Source: Tetracladium setigerum (lineage: Eukaryota; Ascomycota; Leotiomycetes; Helotiales). From it: 64,000 bases of DNA. The translations under genes were made by a program, and so were the position numbers. Position 1 is the stretch's first letter. The number at the start of each line of letters is the position of its first letter. Shown here piece after piece: positions 1 through 12,759 of the stretch. The stretch covers positions 620,001 to 684,000 of the forward strand of contig PZJY01000003.1 in the NCBI GenBank assembly GCA_031472005.1, in the 5' to 3' direction. Below the pieces are notes generated by a model. It ran no database searches and had not been told where the DNA came from. It saw only the letters and a list, made by a program, of their open reading frames with translations.

Positions 1-1265
1 CCACTCCCTAGCCACGACCTGCGCCTGCTCCGTTGCACTAATCGGACTCGAATAATTACTCGAGTAGGGACTGAAGAATCGCTTCTCCTGAGCCGGGCTA
101 GTATCTTCATAATTTCTTCCACCACGGCCACTCATGCCCCAATCCTGGGGAGGGAATAAAGGCTGCTGACTCACGGCACTTTGCGGACTATCTTGGAAGA
201 AACCGCCTGCACTGTGCGGTGCGAAGCCCATGCCACCAGCGCTGCCGGGATGTGGTGATCGTTCGCTTACTTGTTGAGCGACCCATTCGGCGTAACCGGG
301 TTGCTTTTGACGCTGTTCGAGAAAGGCGCGACGACGCTTCTTGCCGCGCCAGACGATGCAGCAGCCGAGGACTGTGAGGATGAAAGCGAGGGCGCCGATG
401 GCTATGCCTACTTTGGCGCCGAGGGGAAGTCCACCTGGTGCTTCTTTGTGAACGGATTTTGCTGTTGCGTTTGGATCGGTTATGTTCGTTCTGATTTCAG
501 AGAAGAGGTTGCCTTCGATTGAGATGGTGGCGCCGAGGATGGGCTGTTGTTTGCAGGCTGCTGCGAGGGCGGTGATGACTGTTTTGTCTGGTTAGATTTT
601 TGATAGAATAATAATAAAAGTGTGAAGGTAAAAAAGGGGGGACTTACAGTTGGTGACGTAGAATTCATCACTTTGGGCAACGCAAGCATTGCACTTTGGT
701 AGAATATCCTCCTGCATGAGTGCACAGTATCCGTATGCGGTAGCGTTTGGCGAGAGGGAATCGAATTCGAATGCATTCTCAAGATGCCCGCATGCCGTAC
801 TGTGGAATGTTAGAATGTTTTACCATCAATTCGAAGTACTATAACAAATATCCTACCTTGTCATACAGGGGGTGGTACCATGATTGGTGTTGTTCGGATA
901 TCCAAACAAGCACCAACTTACTGCATATCGCAAGTTGTCTGACCCATTTGTTAGTTCGCCGGGAAGAAGAAAGAAGTTGGCTTTGAGTACTTACACAGTG
1001 CCCATTGAAGATCAGTCTCTTTCGTCCTCGGATCCACGTATTTGCTTGTCAACTGGCAGTTGATACAGTTCTGGAAAACAGTACCTCTGCTGGTGGTGAC
1101 GTATTCGCGATCGATACAGGTGATGTCGCCCTCACCGCTCGTCTGATCCAGAACATTTCCGCACTTGGAGGCACAAGGCGAGCTTTCTAATGCTTGCAGA
1201 GCAAAAGTCGAGCATAGGAGTGTTGCGAGGAGGACAAACAACGAGGATTGCATTGTTGGCCGCAT
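1..1265 (-). CDS. Receptor-like single-pass membrane protein, C-terminus cut by window edge
   Basis: Spliced model: exons 1265-995, 938-857, 799-648 and 587 to the window edge. All junctions are GT-AG and the frame stays open. The start at 1265 is followed by a hydrophobic signal peptide (a second Met lies at 1253). The ectodomain has paired cysteines in a C-x3-C, C-x2-C, YGYC, C-x2-C pattern and several N-glycosylation sites. A transmembrane helix follows (begins LGAKVGIAIGALAF), then a basic stop-transfer stretch and a Gly/Ser/Pro/Gln-rich cytoplasmic tail that leaves the window. The gene is paralogous to the one at 16276-17776: motif order, cysteine spacing and phase-1 introns correspond, although this copy has one more intron. 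Proteins of this layout are often annotated only as LPXTG-domain or hypothetical membrane proteins. The ligand and function are unknown. Surface sensing or wall anchoring is inference. Confidence 0.75.
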
Positions 1266-4200
1266 TTTCGACCGGATTCTTGGGCGGATCCCGCGGGGTA
1301 GAAACAATTGAGGGAGGCGGCACCCTCGAACAAATAGTTCTGGAGTGAGTGAGAGCGGTCGTCCACGGTATTAATTAGTAGCGAGCGGTCATGGACAGCA
1401 AGACTTGACCGGCAAGACTCGAGGTCGTCGATGGGTTGCAGCGCTGTCGAACAACACAACTTGGCGTATATCTGAAGTTGATTGATGAATTGAAATGCAG
1501 AGACACTAGGGCAGCAGGCTGGCCTTGTATACGACCCCGTTGAACGACTATCTATCCACTTGCCGCACACCTCTCCTCCCCATCACAGACATCACATCAC
1601 CCAAAGGCTGGATAAATCCCACTTTGAGGGACGGCAGAAGTGTGATAGTCCGAATCGAGTCGAGGACGTGATGCGAGGTACCCTGCAAAGGCAACTTTCC
1701 GGACAGGGATTCGATCAACCTTTTCGGTCCAAGGAATATTGACTTCGCCAATCCAACGAATCCGCGATGTTCCCTTGCATCGATTGGCGAGCTCGAGGCT
1801 GAGCGGTGGAGGGGGCGGCGGTCATCAATATGTTGTCCAGGCACTTTGGTTCGCTGTGGATTGTGAAATAGTTGTCCTCCATATGTATGGGATGGGGTGG
1901 AAGCAGTTCTCAATATTGCAATTGGGTGCACTCACTCCTACCATTATTCGTCACAAAAATTAGCAAAATGCGAACCTCCGGACTCTCTCCCAATCGTAGG
2001 GTCCAGCACATCGCATGACCCAAGCAATCTGCTGTCCCCAAGTGAAAGTGGTCACATCTGTGGAAAGCTGTGAGGACGGGAGTTCTTGCAACCCATCACC
2101 ACCGCATGACACAAGATGATTACCGCTGGCAGGAAGAGCACAATAACACTGTAACAAGTACTCCCCAGCATGGAAGGGGGTGTCTCCGGAGACTACCGAA
2201 CGCGTTATTCTCCTTCGTACATCTGGCGCGAAAGCAAAAAGGCGCCCGCAGGACAGCAGTCCTGTACTCCGTAGTCCATTGTTATTCGTGCGGCACTTCT
2301 CCTCGTAAGAAACGAGCTCATCATCGAGCGACAAGGCTACGATTTTGAGTGGCCCCCGTAACGGCCTGCTCCCACTTTTTTGCCCCTCGTTCTCGTTTCT
2401 GAGTTTCTCGTGAGCATGAATAATGAATGGATCGTAAAGGATCAAGGATGCGTAGTGTTCGTGTGGCTGCCCCCAAAGCTTCGTCCCGATAGTCCCTATC
2501 CAACCAGCGAGTGATGTGTGTGCGTGGTGATTGAGATGGGCGGCTAAGGACAGCAGCTAGTATATACTGTGCGTGTTCTGATTGGTTGGCCACATTGATA
2601 TTCCTCATAACCACTAACCACAACATTGTAGTTGCATTAATATTATTGTGGAGGGGCTGATATTTCCGCAAATTGTATTCACGATTGTTTTTGATTGAAT
2701 AATTCATTTCGAGCTTTGTCGTTTGGGGCTTGCTTTGATCACAATTGCCCAAGTTCCAACAATTGGGATTTGGGAATGCAGACAGATTTGTGTGACGTGC
2801 CACAGTATAATCGCACCTCTGGTTGACCGCTGCTCTGAAAGTCAAATGATGAATTTTGATCACACAAGTCTAGACCACTCGTACAGTCTCACCCACGACT
2901 TTCGTCGAGAACGAATCGTGCTGAAGAAGTTCTAGAGCGGTAAACAAAAAGATATTTCGATCAAACACACCACCATAAATGCTTGGCATCAGAATAGCAA
3001 GCTGCACATATCGATCCTCAGCGCGAATAGAGTTAAGATTGGCTTCCAGATTGGGTGCCTCCATCGTCGACGGCGACACGCATTGGGTCATTCACTAGCA
3101 TTTCTTTCACTTTTGAACTCCCGAGCATTCGGATTCAGCGCCTACAGAGTCCAGGCACGCATCGTCACATCACATCGTAGGTAATCAGGGCAAGCGCTTG
3201 GGGAAAATGTGGGGTAGGACCCTAGATCTGGCACAGAGTATGTGTCTATATGTACTCCGTACATTGAAGCGCGCCGGGCTATCTCTCGTTTACTTCTCCT
3301 CTAAAGCAACCGTGCAGCGGTTACACGCTGTAGATTTCATCGTTGTCCCAGAGACGAGGTAACGATTCTGCATCGGAAACGGGTGATGAAATGTCTTGGA
3401 GTCTTGGTCATATCGGTTTGTATGCGCCTGGGAATTGTCCTTTCCTCAGCAGAGCGGTTTGATGACTCGGAGATGTGGTGGCATCGTGCTCGTTCGGGGT
3501 AGCTGGCGCGATGGACGGTCGTGAGGTGTGCTTCGAAGAGGCGTTTCCGGATGAATTTGAGGGCTGGTTTGCTTTAGATGAGTATCTTCCAAGAAATTCT
3601 TGACGTTGAACTGCCTAACTTGGACTGATGAATGTGGTGTAGAAGCATTATCGCCTTCGAGTCAACTTTGAAGCGAAATGAGCACCTACTGGTGTCCTCA
3701 AGTCGCTGAACTCGGGTGGGTACAATTCAAGACAGAACGGCCTCGGCGAGAGTGACACGGCAGAAGCTCCACATCTCTCTTTTGCATGGGGTAGTAAGTC
3801 TCACATGGAAATTGACACCCGCTTGAAAGAACGATTTGAACAAAGGCCGATTTGTAGCAATGTCGAACAGGAAAGTCGAAGTAGATCATAGGAAGTCAAG
3901 AGATTGAAGAAGCTAGGGAAATCGTAAATTGCAATGTAAAACTGCCCCGCCTAAGGAATAACCTTCACCGGCTGAACTTCTAGACTCTGGATGCTCATAA
4001 TCAAGCCAAATTCTACGAAAGATCGGAACGAAACAACTTGAAGAAGACGACAAATCAACGAGAAGAATGCCCTCGACATCCTGACCAAGGACGGAACAAG
4101 AGAAAAGAAACACAAAAATCTTCATATCATGATTCGTAATCCGCTATCGTTATTCATTAATCATCATGCCTCTTTATCACCACATGGAACTTCGTAAGGT

Positions 4201-4358
4201 GTGCTCGCTTCTCGGCCCAAAACTTGCTTTTGTGATTGACGTTTGATAGTTCTCTTGCAGAAGTGATGCGGATCGAGGCGGCATCTGCAATGTCGTCTCA
4301 AATTTGTGGGTTTGAGCTTTTGCCGTACCGTCGAAACTTGCCAGAGGCGATTCCAAAA
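1266..4358. other. Intergenic region, no supported gene
   Basis: About 3.1 kb between two minus-strand genes. Open frames of up to 180 codons occur (for example on the minus strand at 1960-2445 and 2321-2863). They use non-ATG starts or lack any recognisable domain or intron-joined extension, so I do not call them. No tRNA, repeat array or transposon terminus was seen. The left part should contain the promoter of the membrane-protein gene and the right part the 3' UTR of the amidase gene. Confidence 0.5.
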
Positions 4359-6855
4359 CTACTGGACGCCTCGATCGATGGTTGGCCCCCGTGATCCTGG
4401 TGAGTTGGGTCGCACACACGATCCAAAAATTGGCTGCCTGGAGAACCACTCAGATTTAGGAAGTACAGCCGCTTCTTCTCTAGTGAAAGCGATGGAATTA
4501 GTTGAATCTTGTGATGCTAGTAAGTCAAAGTCTTGGGCTATCGCATCAACAAGCTGCGGCTGTGCGAGGGCGCCGATATCATCGTCCGGGAGTTGTTGGA
4601 AAGATGGCGATTCCAGTTCTCCAGTTGTCGGATTTCCGAATTTGGGCAACGAGAAGGCGGTGGCTTTATGATGCTGCACCTGGTGAAAACAGGGCGAAGA
4701 TGGTGAGTTTTCAGCGATCTCGCAAGACTCCATGATAACATCTGGCCTCGATGGCGGGGTTGCACTGGGTGGTGACTTCAACGCAGGTTCTTCAAATTCC
4801 GGCAACCTGTTGACTTGTGGCAAAGAAATGCTTCGTTTCTTGATAAAAGATCTCTCGGATGTTTGAGATGCTCTTGGTCGTAGACTTTCGCTCCGTGATC
4901 TTGATGCTCTGAACGCCTCAAAATCCGAGCTTCGAGCGATGCGAGGCGCGGAAGACTCGAGTGTCTTATTTAATGACCTGTCTAACGATCGGCTTTCTCT
5001 TTGAGACCGAATCGAATCACAGGACAGCGGTAGTTCTGGGTATTGCAAATCTCCGTCATCAGGGCAGAGATTGACGGAGAGATCGAGTTTATGCTGTGAT
5101 TCTTCGCTATCAGACCGGGCCCTCTTCTTTGATCTGCTTTCTCTGGGCGAACTGCTGGCAACCCGAGATTCGGTTGATTCGGGTTGACCAACATCCTCAT
5201 CAGAGAAGGTCAAAGGAGAGCCATTTGGGCTAAGTCTTGACCGGAGCGATTCAGCAAAAAGGTCCTCATATGACCGCAGTTCTGTTGGAGCAGACGGAGT
5301 GCTGGGCTGTTTGAGACCGGAGATAATACACTGATTTGTTTACCTGCTGTACCATACGATTCCCCTAATCCCATCCACATACCTGGAGCGACATGGGTTT
5401 CCAAAATTCCTTCTATCGGGGTTGTACCTTCCGGTATGGTCTCGATGGGCAGAGGAGGAGGAAGCTCACTATACTTGCTTAGCTCGCTATCTTTCTCTTC
5501 TGCTGCAGATTTTGATGGGCGTTTCGAGGAGGAGGCCGATGAGCGAGAGGACGAGGAAGAGGAATTCGGCTCAGAAACGAGCTTGGCATCAGGACGCTTG
5601 CTGGTGTCTACAACCAGTAGCTCTCTTTCCCCACGACCCAAAACTCCATAAACCTTGACCTCGCCACGTTGAATACCGAGAACAGCGCTTGTACCTGCAT
5701 ATGTCGCATTTCCCTCCGTTCCAGTTCGGTTGGCCAATACAAATATTATTTCGCCAACAGTCTCTTCGCGAATAACTGGCTCAAGTCTAGATAGCCAATA
5801 AGACAAAGTGTCCATGTCAGGCTCCTGTGGGCGTTGGCTAAACACGCTTGGATTCTCATGAGTGAGCCATGCCATTGAGATAATGACAAGGTTTGCTTGG
5901 CGATGAAGGATGTGATATGCAAACTCCCAGGCATGCCACGGAGCTTCGAATTTATATGGACTGTACAGACGTCAGCACAACTGCCGAAACAGGAAGATTA
6001 ATGTATAGTACTTCAGATCCATGCCTACAAACCCCAAATTAGCTCGAGTCTGTCTATTATGCCCAAAATGCCATGTATTGTGCAATAAGACTACTCAAAA
6101 TAGGATGCAAAATGCTTACAGATTCCCATTGCAACATCCCCAAGCCCCTCAATCGAGCCTCCATAGAACCCATCTGGTCCTTCCAAAGCCCAGGTTTCAT
6201 CTGTATCGTAAAGGAAAGATTTGCGATAATTTGCGATCGTTTCACCGTCTGAGTTCACAGTGATGGCGGAATTGTAGTGCTCAGGTGGCGTTGAGCACTT
6301 CGAACTGAGTACCTTTTCAGGATAACCGACTGTTACCACGCAGTTGTGTCTTAGAGCTGTGGTTCTTGCCCAGAGAGATGTGATGCCAGAAGTTGTAGGT
6401 TCGAGGAAAGGTTCAATTTGCTCAAGCGATTTAAAATTGTATCCTGGAAAAATTAGTTTAAAACTCTAATATTGAGCCCGAATGCAGCCAATATCTCCGT
6501 GTGGCTCTTGTCACAGGGTCCTGATGTCATAACATATCAGGGTGGGGAATAAGTGGCTTGTTGGACGAGGTGTGTCCCAAATCTTGGGTTGAGGTTGCAT
6601 TATTGACCCCGTGCATGAGGGGTGGGATGTGCATCAAGTTCTGAACTCACCCGAGAAAGCCAACTCGGGCAGGACAAGCAGATCAAGATCCTGTGGATTT
6701 GCTTTGCTTAGAACTGCATCGGCTCGGTTGAGATTGTTGTCAACATCGCCAACCTTGTGGAAAGTCAGTATGTATACTCGTCGAAAGGATCAAAATATTA
6801 TGACGGCATGGGGTAGTCATACCTGAGGCGCGAATTGCAGGCAGCCAATTCTCAT
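4359..6855 (-). CDS. NTA1: Protein N-terminal amidase-like carbon-nitrogen hydrolase with long C-terminal extension
   Basis: Six exons: 6855-6823, 6753-6651, 6443-6120, 6024-6012, 5960-5383 and 5281-4359, giving 657 aa with all frames closed. The N-terminus MRIGCLQFAPQ and the nitrilase triad are visible: Glu in LPELAFSG, Lys in YRKSFLYDTDE, and Cys in GICMDLNPYKFEAP. The last motif is typical of Nta1, which deamidates N-terminal Asn/Gln so that proteins enter the Arg/N-degron pathway. The catalytic Cys codon is split: T ends exon 3 and GC begins a 13-nt micro-exon. The last intron (5282-5382) has a GTATGT donor. Residues beyond about 350 form a Ser/Arg-rich, probably disordered tail of roughly 300 residues, which makes the protein clearly longer than yeast Nta1. 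The family call is firm. N-terminal amidase rather than another nitrilase branch is likely but not proven. Confidence 0.85.
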
Positions 6856-8959
6856 TTTGAGTGATTTTGGCTGTGCATTCAAGATGTAATCGGGAAGCGT
6901 GTGTAGACGAAGAGATAATTTTGAGATATTTCGAGATATCCCAAAGGTGTGGTTGTGGACAAGAAGCTGGTGATTGAGGAAACAAACTCGTTCTAATATA
7001 TATGTACAAACCGCATCTATTGAAGTTGGTAGACATGGAAATGAAGTTTGGTACGTCCCAAGCTTGTCTGCCGGTTTTCATGTATTCAAGCATCTGCCGA
7101 GACGGATTAAGAACTACATGGCGGGCTGATGTCAAGGAGTGGAAGCAAGTTATGCACTATGATTTCGCATTTAGAATTTGAACATCACCAAATAGAGAAT
7201 AGCGTGGAGGAAGCGACCCTAGACCTGTGATTGGGCCGGAGTGGTCGCTTAGACGCCCGGCGCTTAGCAGATTCTACCGCCTCCGACGTGGCTCGCCGAT
7301 GATGAGGGATGGTTGCACAACCTCCAGATTCTAATCTGGATCCAACACAACATGCACGCACAAACATACCACCACACACACACTTGCTCACACACTTGTT
7401 CACACACTTGCTCATTCACTCAGGCCAGGACTTGAGAGATTCTTCGTTGGAAATGCTGTTTACTACCTAGGGACAGGCTAACGTAACATCGATTGTGCCA
7501 ATCGAAGTCCGCGAGACCAGCAATACTCTGATCCCGTAATCAGTACAGTCTACTTCTTATGTAGGAATAAAGTTTCTGAATGAATCTAATCTTTGACCGC
7601 GATGGCTAATTTCTTCCCGAATAGGTGATTTGTTCTACCTTTCCTTCATCCGCACCTTCAAATTTCCGCGAGAGCTCATCGCGGGACCTATCTCACCAGG
7701 TTGTCTTCCCTCTCTATCTTCAGATCTCAAGCGCGATCTAGCCGCTATTAAGATACACAAATCGCGCCTCCCACTGCCCATTCTGTGTTCCGTTTTTAGC
7801 CCAGTCCTTCTTTTTTGATGCACATCGCAATTTGGCCCTGGCCATGCAGCCTGCGACGGGCCGCACACCTGGCCGGCCTCAGTCCCATGCATGCCCTGTC
7901 TTTCTTCAGCAAAAAATAACCCAGTCGGAAACCAACCCTCCTTTCCCCTCACGCACTTTACCATTACATTGCACAATCCAGTATTTGATGGCTGTCACAC
8001 TCCCGAGATTTCTCATGGTCTGAGCCAGGGAATCATCCAGTGATACCTCGTAAGATGCAGCCAACGCCGAGAATTCGTGGTTCAATGTCATGTTGGCGGT
8101 GCAGTAATGGCAATTTACTGTACTATACATATGCAGATTGATAAAGAAATCGGAAGATTGTGGTCCGTTGGGTGGTTGGATGGACAGCCACTACCTTCTC
8201 CTTCCCAAGTTCCCAATTTACTCGCATCAGTGATAGTCTCCCGCGTAGGTACATATTTTTGTTGCTTTACCAGTGCGGAGATGCACATGCAGTCAGCAGA
8301 TGAAATTACCTATTTCCAAGCACACATTGTCAATTCTTGCTCATGATATCTATTTCGAACCGCCTTTCAATTACTAATTCTTCAATTCTTTTCGTCATAT
8401 CAAAGTACTGTACTTGTTAAGCGCCTTCTCTGCATTACGCTTACATTTTGAGCTTGCACTGCGCAGGTAGAATCTATCTAATTACCTGTCTCTCAATCTA
8501 TTTCCATCAAGAGAATATCTTCTTGACGCTATCCAAAAACATCACGATATTTCTTTCCGCTGATGGGATACTGCTTGATACAGTGATAATACAGTGAACT
8601 CCAGTGGATTGATTATGGCCTAGGGGCAATGGGAGCGTTGATCGCAATAAGAGATACTATCGATTTAACAGTGCTTTTTCAGGTGAAAGGTTTGCAGACG
8701 ATGAACTCGAACACGTTGATTGTCAGGCATATGATCCAAACAATGCAAGCGAGGACAGCAACTGAAGAACAAATACCGAGGACCCCAACCTTTTACTTTT
8801 GGTACTAGGTAAGTAGTGCTGTTATTTACATTTAACCAGCCACAGATCCACCCCCATAATGTACTGTCTTTGCACCCTCTCGTAGTCGTAGCCATATTTA
8901 TGTTTAATCTTGGCATTATATCGTCAATTTCATCTCCAAGACTATCTATAGAATATCAT
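6856..8959. other. Intergenic region, no supported gene
   Basis: About 2.1 kb between the amidase start and the saccharopine dehydrogenase stop. It holds a CACACA/CTTGTT-rich patch around 7360-7420 and AT-rich DNA near 8100-8900. The open frames present have no recognisable domains and overlap one another. I see no RNA gene. Confidence 0.45.
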
Positions 8960-10412
8960 CTAAGAAATGGTCTTTTCAACCAAGAAGATGCCATATTTCT
9001 TGAGCTCAGCCATCAAAGGATCGTTGATCTTGGATGTCATTGGAGCGAGGATACCCTTCTCTGAAATAGTGCCGTCAAGAACTTGCTTAACTGCGACACC
9101 ACAAGGCACACCAACCAACTTGGCCATAGCGCTGTATCCCTTTGGATCACCATACTCGACCAAGGTTGAGGTTCTGGTCTCCTTGCTTCCATCCTTGTGT
9201 TCAATCTCGAACTTGTGTTGGAGCATGACGAGATCACGCTCGCCCTCCTCGAATTGCATCTTCTTTTCGAGTGTGGCACAGAGAGTGTCCAAGGGGTTTC
9301 CCTTGGGGATGATCTTCTCATCAGAAAACAGACCAATCCAACCCAATCCAGACATGATTCTGTCCTTCTCGGCAGTGTCCTCAAACTTGGCCTTGGAAGA
9401 AATGGCCCACTTGAGGTCACTCTCCTTGTCCGAATCAGCGGTCAAGATCTTTTGGGTCGCCTCCTTCCAGGTGATGGGCTCATTGAGAGCGGCATTAGGC
9501 TCGTCACTGAGGAATCCCATGTCGACCAATACTCGGACGAATTCAGGGAAGCCTTGATATCTCAGAGTTCCTCGGATGATTGTCTCGGCTTCAGGGATGT
9601 TGTATCGCTCCTTGTATGGAGTCGAATCTCTGTTGGGGTAGGCGACAAATGCGTATCCAGGGTAGATGAAATATGGCTTAGCAGTGCTCATCAGGTCCTT
9701 GCTAGCGATATCGACAATCTTTCCATCCTTGTAGTATTTTGCGGCATTTCTCAATGCCAAAAGAACACCTCGGGATGACCAGGAGAACTTGTACCCAAGA
9801 GGGTTATCAGAAGCCTCTGGAGCTGGAAGACCACCACAGTATGACAGGAAAGATGTGATCTTTCCTCCAGCCTTGTGGACCTCCTCAATTGTCTTGACGG
9901 CGTAGAGGTGATCAATTCCTGGATCCAAACCGATCTCGTTCATGACTGTGATACCTGCCTTCTTTGCATCCTCGTCCAATTCCATCATTGCAGGAGAGAC
10001 GTAACTTGTTGTGACAACGTCCTTCTTGTTTCGGATGGCAGACTTGATGACGGTTGCGTGGAAGGTATATGGGATCAAGCTGATGACCAAGTCGTGTTTG
10101 GCAACCTCAGCATCGAGAGCTTTGTCGTCAGTCACGTCGAGGGAGATTGGGTGGGCATTCTTGACTCCTTCCGAGAGCTTCTTTGCGCTTTCCAGAGTTC
10201 TGCAGGCTAGAATAAGATTAGTTTGTACTCTTGCCAAACTTTCAACTCTTTAATATACCAACCGAGACTTCAATGCCAGCATCGCTGAGAACATCGAGAG
10301 TTGGTCTGGTGACGAAACCCGAACCGAGCATGAGAACCTTCCTAGTAGATTGTAAGTAATGATCTTGAGATAACTGATCGGAATTAATGCTTGCTTACTT
10401 TGTGGCTGCCAT
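8960..10412 (-). CDS. LYS9: Saccharopine dehydrogenase (NADP+, L-glutamate-forming)
   Basis: Three exons: 10412-10399, 10341-10259 and 10206-8960, giving 447 aa, close to the usual length of this enzyme. The tiny first exon encodes MAATK and is followed by KVLMLGSGFVTRPTLDVL, the Rossmann nucleotide-binding loop. Further family stretches are visible: SLIPYTFHATVIKSAIRNKK, MNEIGLDPGIDHLYAVKTI, SYCGGLPAPEASDNPLGYKF and KLVGVPCGVAVKQVLDG. In fungi this cytosolic enzyme makes saccharopine from alpha-aminoadipate semialdehyde and glutamate, the penultimate step of lysine synthesis. Its start faces the derlin start 293 bp away. No frame damage is seen. The call rests on near full-length agreement with the fungal family as I know it. 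Confidence 0.95.
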
Positions 10413-10704
10413 GATTGGAGATGTTATTTTGATTGTTGTTGTGTAGAGAATTGTGTTTGAGGGCGAAAAGACTCAGAACCCCTCCTCTCTTGGAAAATGT
10501 TTTGGTGGGGTCTTCTTGCCGTCATCGGCCGCCGAAAGCCACTGAGCCCACTGCGCTAAAAACGACGCTACAGATTTAGGCGAGTAGACGCTGAACTCTT
10601 CCTCCAAAAAGCCACCTCGCAAATTTCCTGCCCTTCCTCCTCTTCATTCCACAACACCAGCATTTTGAAGCTCACCGCAGCTTCAACCAACGCCCGCAAC
10701 AGTC
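10413..10704. promoter_or_regulatory. Shared divergent promoter region of LYS9 and derlin
   Basis: These 292 bp separate the two start codons and must contain both 5' UTRs and both core promoters. The side toward the derlin gene is CT-rich (around 10590-10650), as is common upstream of fungal starts. I could not pick out a convincing Gcn4-type TGACTC box. Confidence 0.5.
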
Positions 10705-11927
10705 ATGTCAGCAACTGATATGTTCTGGGCAGCTCCGCCCATCTCTAGGTAAGTCTTCCGACGCTTCCTTGCCTCTCCCTTTCCCTTCCGATGCTGATGC
10801 TGATTGCAGATTAGAACCCTAGCTGTCTCCGCGTTCACTCTCTCCATCCTCTGCTACACGGGCTTCATCAGCTTCTACTGGGTAGTGTTTGACCCTAGCA
10901 AGTTTTTGAAGTTTCCTCCGCAGCTATGGCGGCTTGCGGCCCCGTTCCTCATAACAGGTGAAAAGATGGGGATCATATTCGATCCGTACTTCCGTAAGGA
11001 TTTACATCGTCGAATGACGCGTTGCGAGGGCTGAACAAGAACGCAGTGTACACCTATGGGAGCAAGCTTGAGACAGCATCTCCTAGATTCTCCCAACCTG
11101 GAGATTTCTTCACATACGTGCTCTTTGTGTCTGCAACGATTTTGGTAGGTGCTGATTTTATTATCCGTCAAATATTTCCTTTATTTTCACTCTTGCAAAC
11201 ACCTCCATACTGCCCGCGTAGTGCAAATCTCTCAACTACTGCGGTTCCTAAAGACGAGGAAGATTACCCCTACACTTCGGCTGGCTCCGTCATTCGCAAA
11301 ATACTAAAGGACCGGTTCGCGGTGTGGGCATGGTGGGAAGTTCCTATGAGAAAATCTGTGTCATTCATCAACTTGGCTCGGGTGGTTGTGGCTCCCTACA
11401 ATTCTTGAAAAACACTGTGCTTTGCTTGACGGAAGATTATCGAAGGATATGAACCCATCTAACAAATGCAACAGGGTCTTAATTACGCCTACGTTGGTGG
11501 TTATGTCTTCACATCAGCACTTGTTCTCGCCTTCACTTACAGCGCCTGTCAAGATGAGCGAGGACAAAAGGCCACATTCTACATTGTGACTGTGCCTGCC
11601 GTGTGGATACCATATTTGATGCTGCTCATGACTTTCATCACCCAAGGTCCACACGCGGCAAAAGTGCAGGGAACTGGTTTGGTTGCGGCACACCTGCATG
11701 ATTTTCTTACGCGCCTGTGGCCAACCTTTGGCAACGGAAGGAATCTGGTCCCAACACCCGGCTTCATTAGGAGGTTGTGGCAGACCACAGAAGCAACGGT
11801 GAAGGTTCGTGGATATGGAACTGCTCATGCTCCGGCTCAAAGAGAGGGAGCGACTGCCTCGGGCTCAGCACCTCTGCCTTCATCCTGGGGGTCTCGTGGG
11901 TCTGGCCATCGTCTAGGTGGGGACTGA
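10705..11927 (+). CDS. DER1: Derlin (Der1-like ER membrane protein)
   Basis: Exons 10705-10748, 10815-10993, 11047-11144 and 11475-11927 join in frame. The N-terminus DMFWAAPPISRTLAV, the PPQLWRLAAPFLITG loop with the rhomboid-family Trp-Arg pair, LYTYGSKLE followed by SPRFSQPGDFFTY, GGYVFTSALVLAFTYSACQD, and the late AAHLHDFLTRLWPTFGNGRN are all derlin hallmarks. Derlins are inactive rhomboid-like proteins that form part of the retrotranslocation channel in ER-associated degradation. The protein has several membrane segments followed by a Gly/Ala/Ser-rich cytosolic tail ending GSGHRLGGD. The third intron (330 nt) is long for this genome, so a small extra exon or retained intron cannot be excluded. 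It shares its promoter region with LYS9. Confidence 0.92.
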
Positions 11928-12759
11928 GGGGCGTGTAATTCTGCGTGTACTGCGTGTGTTGTTGTGTTGTTGTGTAATATATAGTGGAAGACAGAAGCCA
12001 TTTCTTCCTGGCAAAATATGATTCGTTACCGTTGTGCCGGGTTTTCTCATGTTTCTGGCCTGTTGCATTAAATCCTTCGACTGACGTGGCACAAGGGCGC
12101 CTCTGATTTGCCAAAGCCCGACGATTGATACAAAATGTTGGATTGGGCTCTTGGTATCGTTCATCTGCACCTGGTTCGGCGCTTATTAGTGTCTTGACCG
12201 CGTGTTGGCTTACTCCGGACTCCAGAGATGACTGGATCTACATCCTTTCACTCATGACGAACAATCGTCGAGGTGGAGGTGCCCACGCCAAGCTTCTCTC
12301 GCTCGTGATACTGTTGTATGAAAGAAAGGTATTTTGCTTTTCCATGTGCTCATATCAAAGTTGCTTTCGCACAACTAACAAACAATAACGTATCAGTCGG
12401 TAAGAACCGCGCCTCCCGCGAGACTTGATAAAGTAAAAGCCGTATGGCTTCCATATTAATGCTATTCTCCGGCCATGGGCAGCACACCTGAGGCGAAGAG
12501 GGTGTTGGGGACCGCGATTCTACCCAACCAGGGGCCATTCTTACGCAGCATCGAACCAACAACCAACATCTTGCAGGACGATCGCCTAGGAAGGCAACTC
12601 CATAGCCTTAATTTCGACTCACACCTATGATGGCAGCGGTCCTTGCCTCTTCCATTTATACAACGTCACTTGAAGTACCTTTGCATTCTCTCTTCATTTG
12701 AGAACCTTGGTCTTCCTCTTCTCTCCTCATAATCACTCCCTAGCCTTACCCCATGCGTT
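11928..12759. other. Intergenic region between derlin and the HET gene
   Basis: About 830 bp that should contain the derlin 3' UTR (AT-rich, GTGTTGTTGTG patch near 11955) and the HET-gene promoter, with CT-rich DNA at 12640-12740. No other gene was seen. Confidence 0.45.

Noticed and set aside
1960..2863. Overlapping minus-strand frames of 161 and 180 codons
   Set aside because: No ATG-led conserved product, no domain, and they overlap each other in different frames.
8967..9778. Two long plus-strand frames opposite LYS9
   Set aside because: Shadows of a well-supported conserved gene on the other strand.
12400..12600. tRNA-like appearance upstream of the HET gene
   Set aside because: A GATTC-like loop is present, but no cloverleaf with acceptor and anticodon arms could be formed.
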